A stretch of 7,619 bases of DNA from Acidimicrobiaceae bacterium UBA7830 (GCA_002501485.1 DLTS01000067.1:478-8096), one strand, 5' to 3'. Numbered from the stretch's first letter, positions 1 to 5,542 are shown. The notes: generated by a model from the letters alone, not told the origin. Translations and numbers: made by a program.

Positions 1-27
1 GCTCTAACCACCTGAGCTACGCCCACC
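1..27 (-). tRNA. tRNA 5' end, probably tRNA-His (partial)
   Basis: Read on the minus strand, positions 26 to 14 give a 7-nt acceptor arm GTGGGCG, then TA (positions 8-9) and D-stem GCTC. This is followed by AGGTGGTTAGAGC, a standard D-loop and the closing D-stem. The gene runs off the left edge before the anticodon, so its identity is inferred. An acceptor starting GTGG preceded by an extra G (position 27) is typical of bacterial tRNA-His, where G-1 is encoded; E. coli tRNA-His begins GGTGGC. Sure that it is a tRNA, moderately sure of His. No integrase or direct repeat suggests use as an attachment site within the window. Confidence 0.85.
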
Positions 28-71
28 ATGTGCCCCTCAGTCTGCCAGCAAGATTGCCAATCGCCACACTC

Positions 72-89
72 TCGATGAACACTCATTGA
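72..89. promoter_or_regulatory. Imperfect palindrome in the tRNA / acyl-CoA dehydrogenase intergenic region
   Basis: TCGATGA and TCATTGA flank a 4-nt ACAC spacer, with one mismatch in seven. It lies about 65-80 nt upstream of the likely acyl-CoA dehydrogenase start and about 45 nt upstream of the divergent tRNA gene. The size and symmetry would fit a dimeric regulator site (for example TetR family, often linked to acyl-CoA dehydrogenases), but this is inference. Apart from this I see no clear promoter in positions 28-154. Confidence 0.2.
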
Positions 90-154
90 TCGATCTCTTG
101 CTGCCTCACCGGGGCGCTGTCGATGCGGTCTAACCGGCTTTGGTCTGCGAAACT

Positions 155-1366
155 ATGGGGGTGAGTTCAAACGACACAACACTTCTTGATTCAGCTATTG
201 ATGCATTTCTCGCAGAAAATGATCCGAAGGCGATGGACAACATTGCCTTCCGGGCCGCACGCTTCGATCATGGTCTTGCCTGGGTGCACTTTCCAGAGGG
301 CAACGGAGGTCTTGGTCTGCGCCCCGACCTCAACCGCGTGGTTGAGCGTCGCATGCGTGAGGCCGGGGCAGAGCCGGCCGACCCAACATCGTTCTTCATG
401 GCTCTTGCCGGTCCAACGATTTTGACCCACGGTTCCGAAGAACAGTGTGAACGTTTTCTTCGCCCGATGTTCACCGGTGAAGAGAAATGGTGCCAGTTGT
501 TTTCAGAGCCGGGAGCCGGATCAGACTTCGCCGGTCTCGCGTCTCGTGCGGTCCGCGACGGCGAAGAATGGATCGTCAACGGCCAAAAGGTGTGGAACAC
601 GCTTGCGCACCTCGCTGATTGGGGAATGCTCGTCACCCGAACCGATCCTGAGGCACCAAAGCACAAGGGCATGACCTATTTCGCAATCGATATGCACTCT
701 GAAGGTGTCGAGGTTCGACCACTTCGGCAGATCACAGGAGAAGCCGAGTTCAACGAGGTCTATTTCACCGACGCCCGCATCCCTGACGATCAGCGCATCG
801 GAGCTGAAGGCGAAGGTTGGCGTGCTGCTCTCACAACATTGATGAACGAGCGCACAGCAATTGGTGGTGGATCAGCAGGTGGAGGCAAACCGCAAAAAGG
901 CGCAGCTGCGAACGACGCAGTCAAGATTTGGAACTCACTCGACGAGTCCGAGAGGAGCGACGTTCGTCGTGATCGCCTCATGCAGCTGTGGGTTCGTGCC
1001 GAAGTTGGCCGTTTGACGAATGTCCGCGCAGCGGAAGCCGCAAAGGTGGGCAACCCTGGCCCAGAGGGTTCAGTCTCAAAACTTGAGTTCGCAAACCTCA
1101 ACAAAGAGCTCTACGACTTCTGTATCGACCTGTTGGGACCTGCCGGACTCATTGACTATGACTACACCTTCCGTCGGCCGACCGAACTTGACTCAACTGG
1201 CGCAAGCAAGAGCGCTCAGTACGCGTTCTTGCGGGTGCGGGCGAATTCGATCGAGGGCGGTACGTCTGAGATCTTGAAAAACATCATTGGCGAGCAGGTG
1301 CTCGGCCTGCCAGGTGAGCCACGTGTCGATAAAGACCTTCCGTGGTCAAAGGTGCCCCGAAGCTAA
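155..1366 (+). CDS. Acyl-CoA dehydrogenase (FadE-type flavoprotein)
   Basis: FAD-dependent alpha,beta-dehydrogenation of an acyl-CoA, cytoplasmic, passing electrons to an electron-transfer flavoprotein. About 403 residues, the usual family length. An N-terminal helical region is followed by the FAD/substrate motif WCQLFSEPGAGSDF (about 112-125), a beta-barrel middle domain with VWNT and a C-terminal helical domain ending in IEGGTSEI and GLPGEPR. The position of the MCAD catalytic Glu (YEGT) is Gly here. A Glu at about 232, in the helix motif MNERTAIGGG, aligns with the alternative base used by isovaleryl-CoA dehydrogenase and is the likely base. A glycine-rich loop follows it, as I recall for other actinobacterial relatives. 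Substrate not predictable. Start uncertain: ATG 155 chosen; TTG 140 and GTG 161 are in frame and none has a good Shine-Dalgarno. The aminotransferase gene follows 95 nt downstream on the same strand. Confidence 0.93.
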   Translation: MGVSSNDTTLLDSAIDAFLAENDPKAMDNIAFRAARFDHGLAWVHFPEGNGGLGLRPDLNRVVERRMREAGAEPADPTSFFMALAGPTILTHGSEEQCERFLRPMFTGEEKWCQLFSEPGAGSDFAGLASRAVRDGEEWIVNGQKVWNTLAHLADWGMLVTRTDPEAPKHKGMTYFAIDMHSEGVEVRPLRQITGEAEFNEVYFTDARIPDDQRIGAEGEGWRAALTTLMNERTAIGGGSAGGGKPQKGAAANDAVKIWNSLDESERSDVRRDRLMQLWVRAEVGRLTNVRAAEAAKVGNPGPEGSVSKLEFANLNKELYDFCIDLLGPAGLIDYDYTFRRPTELDSTGASKSAQYAFLRVRANSIEGGTSEILKNIIGEQVLGLPGEPRVDKDLPWSKVPRS

Positions 1367-1419
1367 GTTCGCGACAGGTGGGGTCGCAAGCCTCTGATAC
1401 GTTCTCGATATCACATGGC

Positions 1420-1438
1420 AGCGAGTTGATCACTCGCT
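1420..1438. promoter_or_regulatory. Perfect 7-bp inverted repeat in front of the aminotransferase gene
   Basis: AGCGAGT, 5-nt centre TGATC, ACTCGCT. It lies between the acyl-CoA dehydrogenase stop and the Shine-Dalgarno of the next gene. It could be an operator or a small RNA hairpin; no T-run follows, so a terminator is unlikely. The TTGACA at 1438-1443 that touches its right arm has no matching -10. Confidence 0.3.
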
Positions 1439-1447
1439 TGACATCAC

Positions 1448-1453
1448 AAGGGG
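1448..1453 (+). promoter_or_regulatory. Ribosome binding site deciding the aminotransferase start
   Basis: AAGGGG lies 8 nt before ATG 1462 but only 2 nt before the in-frame ATG 1456. This favours ATG 1462 and argues against the open frame extending back to 1342, which would overlap the acyl-CoA dehydrogenase gene. Confidence 0.65.
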
Positions 1454-1461
1454 AAATGTTC

Positions 1462-2826
1462 ATGGCGTCGTCAGACCAATCTGCGTTGGCCGCACGAGCG
1501 AGAGAGATCACTGATCGAGAGATGGCGATCTATTCAGATCGCACGATGGGCTCGCAGCGTGCCACCGACCGAACCCGAAAGGTCATGCCAGCAGGTGTGC
1601 CCTCGAGTTTCCAGGCATACGACCCGCACCCGATTGTCGTGTCGCATGCCGCAGGTAGCCGAATGATCGATGTCGACGACAACGAATACATCGACTACGA
1701 CATGGGTTTTGGTGCTCTGTTCGCCGGGCATATGAACCCTCATGTGCGCCGGGCTGTCGAAGAGCAACTCGACTCGGGCACGCTGTACGTCACTCCGTGC
1801 GAACTCAATGGGGAAGTCGGCGAACTGCTGGCTGAGCGTTATGGATTCCCCATGTGGCGTCCAACGAATTCAGGAACTGAAGCCACGATGGATGCAATTC
1901 GACTTGCCCGTGGTGTTACAGGTCGAGACAAAATCGTCAAGGTCGAAGGCGGGTATCACGGCCACCACGACGAAGTAATGATTTCGAACAAGCCGTCTCT
2001 TGATGAGGCGGGGCCTGCACATGCGCCACACTCTGTGCCGCAGTCTGGCGGGATTCCTCACGGCGTTGTCGAAGATGTAAGGGTTGTCCCTTTCAACAAT
2101 CCTGCTGCTCTCGAATGTGCACTCGCCCCAGGTGATGTCGCATGTTTCATTGTTGAGCCAGTGATGGAGAACATTGGGATTTGCCTTCCCGACGATGGCT
2201 ATCTCGAAAAGGTTCGCGACATCACTGAACGTCATGGGACGCTCCTGATTTTTGATGAGGTTAAAACTGGGATCACCGCTGGGTTCGGCGGAGCCACAAA
2301 CCAACTCGGCGTTCGCCCCGATCTCATCACGCTGGCGAAGTCAATTGGTGGAGGGTTCCCGGTTGGAGCGTTTGGCGGCAAGGCTGAATACATGAATCAC
2401 ATCACCGACGGCTCCGTCCTTCACCTCGGGACGTACAACGGCAATCCCTTGGTCATGGCTGCGGTCAAGGCAACACTGGCCGAGGCGTGCACTAAGGAAA
2501 TTGTTGGAGCGACCGTTGAGCGAAACACACGGCTCGTTCAGGCGTGCCAGGCGATCATCGATTCGTCTGGCATTCCGGCTCACACGGTGCAGTTTGGTGC
2601 AAAGGGTTGCATCACGTGGTCAACGCTGCCCGTGAGGAACTACCGAGATTACAAGGCGACCGATTTTGATCTTGCGTTTGCGCAGTGGATCCACGGCATC
2701 AACCGGGGAGTGTTGTTGCCGCCTGGGCTTGATGAGCAATGGCTTATATCGGTAATGCATGACGAAGAAGACGCAATGCGATATGCAAACGTCTTCCAAG
2801 AATTTGTCGACGAACTTGTCGTGTAA
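1462..2826 (+). CDS. Class-III PLP aminotransferase, glutamate-1-semialdehyde aminomutase-like
   Basis: 454-residue fold-type I PLP enzyme. Visible landmarks: phosphate-binding NSGTEA (136-141), YHGHHDE (165-171), VEPVMENIG (231-239), IFDEV with Asp265 for the pyridine nitrogen, LAKSIGGGFPVGAFGGK with Lys293 as Schiff-base lysine, and GTYNGNPL (323-330). The GTxxGNPL element, Asn237 and Glu425 (aligned with the GSAM active-site Glu near 406) place it with HemL-like proteins. However, the GSAM motif VNSPVRAF, whose Arg is thought to bind the substrate carboxylate, reads VPSSFQAY here, and the Trp of GTWGPA is Phe84. It may therefore act on a different amino compound than tetrapyrrole biosynthesis requires. 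Start set by the Shine-Dalgarno at 1448. It follows the acyl-CoA dehydrogenase at 95 nt and may share its transcript. Its stop directly abuts the stop of the convergent gene. Confidence 0.88.
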   Translation: MASSDQSALAARAREITDREMAIYSDRTMGSQRATDRTRKVMPAGVPSSFQAYDPHPIVVSHAAGSRMIDVDDNEYIDYDMGFGALFAGHMNPHVRRAVEEQLDSGTLYVTPCELNGEVGELLAERYGFPMWRPTNSGTEATMDAIRLARGVTGRDKIVKVEGGYHGHHDEVMISNKPSLDEAGPAHAPHSVPQSGGIPHGVVEDVRVVPFNNPAALECALAPGDVACFIVEPVMENIGICLPDDGYLEKVRDITERHGTLLIFDEVKTGITAGFGGATNQLGVRPDLITLAKSIGGGFPVGAFGGKAEYMNHITDGSVLHLGTYNGNPLVMAAVKATLAEACTKEIVGATVERNTRLVQACQAIIDSSGIPAHTVQFGAKGCITWSTLPVRNYRDYKATDFDLAFAQWIHGINRGVLLPPGLDEQWLISVMHDEEDAMRYANVFQEFVDELVV

Positions 2827-3630
2827 TCACCAGCGCTGAGATCGGCGTCGCCCACTTGATGATGGGCCATTCCATTGGCGTCTCCGACTTCCATTCATCG
2901 CGGTGATGAAGAGAGCGGCCGAGGCAACACAGAGAACGAACGCGCTTACGAGCGCAACGGGAAATGCGCGGCCGGCGAGCGCAGGAGCGAGAGAGGTCCA
3001 ACTGCTCGTGTCGATTGCAGGGATCACGAATGCGGGGATTGCCCAGCCGACGATGATGAGCGATGCTGCTGTCGCAACGAACAGTTCGGCAATCGCCTGA
3101 ACCAGTTCTGAACGGTACGGCCTCAGCATAAGGCCGACCAGCAGGGTGAGCAGCCCAATTGCGGCCGAGATGATCATCGCCCATCCGGCCGAGGTTCTTG
3201 CCGTTTTTAGTGTGCCAATGACAGGTACCGGGATGGTGGCCGCAGGAGCGTCTAAAGCCATCTCGTTTCGAACGATGTTGACAAGTTCGCTAGGTACGAT
3301 GACGACGAGATCGTCATTCGATCCGATCGCACGGAGATGCGCCCGCTCAATAAATGGTGCAAGTTCTGCTGCTCCCGCTCGTTTTGAAAGCACCTCGATG
3401 TCAAGAAATTTGGCGAGAGTGTCGGGGGTGGTGCCGAGCGCACCAGCAGTTCGTGCCGAGACAACAGTGATGATTTCGAGGCGTATCGCTGATTGGTCGA
3501 GAACTGCCGCAGCGATCGACGGGGAGTCTGCCGGAGTGAACACGGTGCGCTGCAACCACCAACAGCCGGCCGATAACCCGAATGCAACACTGGCAACGAG
3601 CAGCAGTATCGAGGCGATGGAGCGTTGCAC
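2827..3630 (-). CDS. Hypothetical four-helix membrane protein with extracytoplasmic domain
   Basis: 267 residues, family not recognised. Hydrophobic segments at about 5-27, 147-168, 180-204 and 223-245. Between the first and second lies a soluble region of about 115 residues of mixed alpha/beta character (28-145), predicted outside the membrane. The C-terminal tail is strongly basic (RRRQW, GRRRSQRW) and is expected in the cytoplasm, consistent with an N-in/C-in topology. No catalytic motif seen. GTG 3630 is the first start after an in-frame TGA 13-15 nt upstream; no convincing Shine-Dalgarno precedes it. It is divergent from the DUF983 gene (37 nt apart) and meets the aminotransferase gene tail to tail with no gap. 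Confidence 0.75.
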   Translation of the reverse strand: MQRSIASILLLVASVAFGLSAGCWWLQRTVFTPADSPSIAAAVLDQSAIRLEIITVVSARTAGALGTTPDTLAKFLDIEVLSKRAGAAELAPFIERAHLRAIGSNDDLVVIVPSELVNIVRNEMALDAPAATIPVPVIGTLKTARTSAGWAMIISAAIGLLTLLVGLMLRPYRSELVQAIAELFVATAASLIIVGWAIPAFVIPAIDTSSWTSLAPALAGRAFPVALVSAFVLCVASAALFITAMNGSRRRQWNGPSSSGRRRSQRW

Positions 3631-3655
3631 GGTGTCAGTTTGTCACGTGGTGGAG

Positions 3656-3661
3656 TAATCT
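3656..3661 (+). promoter_or_regulatory. Candidate -10 box for the DUF983 gene (leaderless)
   Basis: TAATCT fits TANNNT and ends 6 nt before GTG 3668, the spacing expected when transcription begins at the start codon. A GGTGGAG at 3649-3655 could instead be a distant Shine-Dalgarno (12 nt), so the leaderless reading is not certain. No strong -35 is visible. Confidence 0.4.
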
Positions 3662-3667
3662 GCGAAT

Positions 3668-4138
3668 GTGGCCAAACGCCCGGACATTTCCCCCGAAGGC
3701 GATGCGAGTGTTCAGTCACAGGCGCAGGCATTTGACTCTCTTCCAGGATTCTGGACGCTGATCGGACGCGGATTGACGAGGCGTTGTGCCTGGTGCGGAG
3801 ACCGGCGCGCGTATTTCAAGGGCTGGTTTCGTCGGGAGGACTCCTGCCAGGCGTGTCACCATGGCTGGCGACGTGGCGACGAGGCGTTTGAGTTGGGGGC
3901 AACAACTGCCAACATCATTCTTACGTTCCTGATTATTTTGATCTCGATCTTGGTTGCAGTCATAGCGACGTGGCCAGACATTCCAACACTGTTGTTGATC
4001 ATCATTATCGGCTCGATTGCTGTGCTCGGACCAGGTCTCTGGTACCCGGTCTCATTTTCACTTTGGCAGGCCGTTGATCTCTTTATGCGCCGACCTGATG
4101 ATGATGAGCTCGCAGGTCGCGGCGACGCCGATCTCTAA
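3668..4138 (+). CDS. DUF983 family zinc-ribbon membrane protein
   Basis: 156 residues. The N-terminal cytoplasmic part carries two CxxC pairs (Cys40/43 and Cys60/63) separated by 16 residues, in the arrangement RRCAWCGDRRAYFKGW ... DSCQACHHGW. This is expected to bind one zinc. It is followed by GDEAFELG and two closely spaced transmembrane helices (about 82-101 and 106-127). This layout matches DUF983 proteins, whose function is unknown; some members sit near cytochrome oxidase genes, but no such genes are present here. GTG 3668 is the likely start; an ATG at 3666 is out of frame. After the stop at 4136-4138 the same frame stays open to 4282 without a usable start codon. Confidence 0.85.
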   Translation: MAKRPDISPEGDASVQSQAQAFDSLPGFWTLIGRGLTRRCAWCGDRRAYFKGWFRREDSCQACHHGWRRGDEAFELGATTANIILTFLIILISILVAVIATWPDIPTLLLIIIIGSIAVLGPGLWYPVSFSLWQAVDLFMRRPDDDELAGRGDADL

Positions 4139-4184
4139 GGTTGGTGCACCCTGGCGGATCGCATTATCCCGAGGGAGAACCCAC

Positions 4185-4262
4185 ATGGTCTGCTGGTATT
4201 TGGGCGCCTCTTTGAGTTCTTTGGTGGGAAGCACCTGCGCAGTGAAGGCGTTGAGACGGTGA
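4185..4262 (+). CDS. Possible small ORF, 25 residues, upstream of recA
   Basis: ATG 4185 is preceded by GAGGGAG (4171-4177) at 7 nt, among the better Shine-Dalgarno matches in the window. The ORF ends at TGA 4260-4262, just before the recA promoter. The product begins MVCWYLGASLSSLVGS and ends AVKALRR: a short hydrophobic stretch with two cysteines and a basic end. No family recognised. It may be chance. Confidence 0.2.
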   Translation: MVCWYLGASLSSLVGSTCAVKALRR

Positions 4263-4291
4263 GCATCCGCGAATTTCTTTGACCGAAGTAC

Positions 4292-4320
4292 TTGCGAACA
4301 GGTGTTCGATGAATTACAGT
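4292..4320 (+). promoter_or_regulatory. recA promoter
   Basis: A -35-like TTGCGA (4292-4297), 17-nt spacer and -10 TACAGT (4315-4320, fits TANNNT). Transcription would start near 4326-4328, giving a leader of about 135 nt before the recA ATG. The LexA operator covers the end of the -35 and much of the spacer, so a bound repressor would block RNA polymerase. The PafBC-type TTGTCRGTG element found at many actinobacterial recA genes was not seen. Confidence 0.5.
4295..4308. promoter_or_regulatory. LexA operator (SOS box) of recA
   Basis: CGAACAGGTGTTCG, a perfect match to the actinobacterial/Gram-positive SOS consensus CGAAC-N4-GTTCG with both 5-nt half-sites intact. Its position inside the recA promoter implies LexA repression relieved by DNA damage, with RecA itself as the co-protease that triggers LexA cleavage. 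Confidence 0.9.
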
Positions 4321-4321
4321 G

Positions 4322-4465
4322 ATGTCGTTCGCTAGTCCACGCAAACAGTTGCAGTTTCAGTTCCCTCCCGGTGAGTGTTACACCCCCCGCGTATGGTTCA
4401 CGGAAACCACAATGATTGGGTGGGTGCACCCGAATCACAGCGCACCGCTAAGGAGAATCAGATGA
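4322..4465 (+). CDS. Possible leader ORF overlapping the recA start codon (ATGA)
   Basis: An open frame of 47 codons from ATG 4322 to TGA 4463-4465. The stop overlaps the recA ATG (4462-4464) by 4 nt, a classic translational-coupling arrangement. The peptide begins MSFASPRKQLQF and ends SAPLRRIR. No Shine-Dalgarno precedes ATG 4322, which lies 1 nt after the proposed -10 and so may not be in the mRNA. An internal ATG at 4412, weakly preceded by GGAA, would give 17 codons with the same stop. No homology recognised; could be chance. Confidence 0.2.
   Translation: MSFASPRKQLQFQFPPGECYTPRVWFTETTMIGWVHPNHSAPLRRIR
4414..4436 (+). promoter_or_regulatory. Hairpin in the recA leader
   Basis: GATTGGG pairs with CCC-(G)-AATC with a one-base bulge. 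Alternatively the self-complementary GGGTGCACCC (4422-4431) folds or dimerises on its own. It ends 13 nt before the recA Shine-Dalgarno, so it does not cover the site, but it could affect leader structure or mRNA stability. Confidence 0.3.
4450..4455 (+). promoter_or_regulatory. recA ribosome binding site
   Basis: AAGGAG with a 6-nt spacer to ATG 4462. It fixes the recA start and excludes the in-frame extension back to GTG 4375, whose translation does not resemble RecA. Confidence 0.9.
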
Positions 4466-5508
4466 GTAACGACCGAGATAAAGCACTGGAGATGGCCCTC
4501 TCTCAGATCGACAAGCAGTTCGGTAAGGGTTCAATCATGAAGATGGGCGAGAAGGGCTCTCTCCCGGTCGCTTCGATATCAACAGGCGCTCTCGCCCTTG
4601 ACCTTGCACTTGGCATTGGCGGTCTTCCACGCGGACGTATCACCGAGATTTATGGCCCAGAGTCGTCGGGTAAATCAACGCTTGCAATGCATGTCGTTGC
4701 TGAGGCGCAACGAAACGGCGGTGTCTGTGCGTACATCGATGCTGAGCACGCAATGGATCCGATCTACGCCCAAGCAATCGGGGTTGATGTCGATGAACTT
4801 TTGATTTCACAGCCTGACACCGGCGAGCAAGCACTTGAGATTGCCGACATGCTTGTGCGATCCGGCGCTATTGATGTGATCGTGATTGACTCGGTTGCGG
4901 CATTGACACCACGGGCCGAAATTGAAGGTGAGATGGGAGACACCCATGTTGGTCTCCAAGCGCGTTTGATGAGTCAGGCGCTTCGAAAGATCACCGGCAA
5001 TCTCAACAAAACCAACACCATTGCCGTCTTCATCAACCAGCTACGCGAAAAGATCGGCGTCATGTTCGGTTCACCGGAAACCACCCCTGGTGGTCGGGCT
5101 CTCAAGTTCTACTCTTCGGTTCGACTCGACATTCGGCGTATCGAAGCGCTGAAAGACGGGGCCGAGGTCGTGGGCAACCGCACTCGGGTAAAGGTTGTTA
5201 AAAACAAGGTTTCTCCACCCTTCCGACAGGCCGAGTTCGACATTATGTATGGCAAGGGCATCAGCCGAGAAGGAAGCCTGGTCGACATGGCGGTCGATTA
5301 CGGCATTGTGAACAAGTCAGGTGCGTGGTTCACCTATGACGGCGAGCAGCTCGGTCAAGGTCGCGAAAACGCAAAAAATTTCCTCTCTGCACACCCTGAA
5401 ATCATGGTTGATATCACCGAGCGAGTCATGGTTGCTTCAGGTCTTCGCGGCGAAGATGGCGAAGACGCCTTTACCGAGGCCGACGATGCTCCGATTGAGA
5501 TTGACTGA
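4462..5508 (+). CDS. recA: RecA recombinase
   Basis: 348 residues, full length. RecA forms ATP-dependent filaments on single-stranded DNA, performs homologous pairing and strand exchange, and stimulates LexA self-cleavage. Visible landmarks: the N-terminal polymerisation region DKALEMALSQIDKQFGKGSIM, Walker A GPESSGKST (65-73, Lys71), catalytic Glu95 in YIDAEHA, Walker B VIVIDS (139-144), loop L1 around EGEMGDTHVG (155-164), QLREKIG and loop L2 MFGSPETTPGGRALKF (201-216). The C-terminal DNA-gating domain is followed by an acidic tail GEDGEDAFTEADDAPIEID. No intein. Regulated by the LexA operator at 4295-4308. recX, often the next gene in actinobacteria, is not present; a convergent membrane-protein gene follows 17 nt later. 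Confidence 0.99.
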   Translation: MSNDRDKALEMALSQIDKQFGKGSIMKMGEKGSLPVASISTGALALDLALGIGGLPRGRITEIYGPESSGKSTLAMHVVAEAQRNGGVCAYIDAEHAMDPIYAQAIGVDVDELLISQPDTGEQALEIADMLVRSGAIDVIVIDSVAALTPRAEIEGEMGDTHVGLQARLMSQALRKITGNLNKTNTIAVFINQLREKIGVMFGSPETTPGGRALKFYSSVRLDIRRIEALKDGAEVVGNRTRVKVVKNKVSPPFRQAEFDIMYGKGISREGSLVDMAVDYGIVNKSGAWFTYDGEQLGQGRENAKNFLSAHPEIMVDITERVMVASGLRGEDGEDAFTEADDAPIEID

Positions 5509-5514
5509 TTAAAC

Positions 5515-5542
5515 GGAGGTCGGGCTTAGAGGCCCGGCTTCC
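5515..5542. terminator. Terminator-like hairpin between recA and the convergent gene
   Basis: An 11-bp stem (5515-5525 with 5532-5542, two G-U pairs on the plus-strand RNA) around a 6-nt TTAGAG loop, very GC-rich. On the minus strand the stem is followed by GTTTAATC, a short T-rich run; on the plus strand by AAATCATC. It probably ends both convergent transcripts. Its right part lies inside the last codons of the minus-strand gene. Confidence 0.65.

Larger units (their letters stand above)
4139..4461. other. Non-genic stretch between the DUF983 gene and recA
   Basis: 323 nt. It contains a frame continuing the DUF983 frame for 47 codons (4139-4282), a 25-codon ORF with a good Shine-Dalgarno (4185-4262), the recA promoter with LexA operator (4292-4320), and a leader of about 135 nt before recA. 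The 9-mer GGTGCACCC occurs at both ends (4143-4151 and 4423-4431). The antisense strand is also open from 4438 to 4058, but that frame runs into the DUF983 gene and across the recA promoter, so I do not call it. Confidence 0.6.

Noticed and set aside
1..27. tRNA gene as an integration site
   Set aside because: No integrase, no repeat of the tRNA end and no shift in composition in the neighbouring DNA.
268..672. Long antisense frames inside the acyl-CoA dehydrogenase and mtr genes
   Set aside because: Typical shadow frames of genuine genes; their translations are low-complexity, rich in Arg and Ser, without motifs.
1371..1387. GCGAC/GTCGC inverted repeat just after the acyl-CoA dehydrogenase stop
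   Set aside because: Only 5 bp with a 7-nt loop and no T-run; too weak to call a terminator.
1438..1443. Perfect TTGACA -35 hexamer
   Set aside because: No -10-like hexamer at 16-18 nt; that position falls on the aminotransferase start codon.
1342..1461. N-terminal extension of the aminotransferase back to 1342
   Set aside because: It would overlap the acyl-CoA dehydrogenase end; the extension has no family similarity and the Shine-Dalgarno at 1448 points to ATG 1462.
3640..3661. TTGTCACGT ... TAATCT resembling the PafBC-dependent promoter motif
   Set aside because: The GTG part does not match without a one-base insertion, the spacing is one short, and the downstream DUF983 gene is not a known DNA-damage gene.
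4058..4438. 126-codon antisense open frame spanning the end of the DUF983 gene and the recA promoter
   Set aside because: It overlaps a well-supported gene and a well-supported operator, has no ribosome site, and the open frame is explained by codon-aligned antisense of coding-like sequence.
4375..4461. N-terminal extension of RecA from GTG 4375
   Set aside because: The RecA N-terminus begins at MSNDRDKALEMAL with an ideal AAGGAG site; the upstream translation is not RecA-like.
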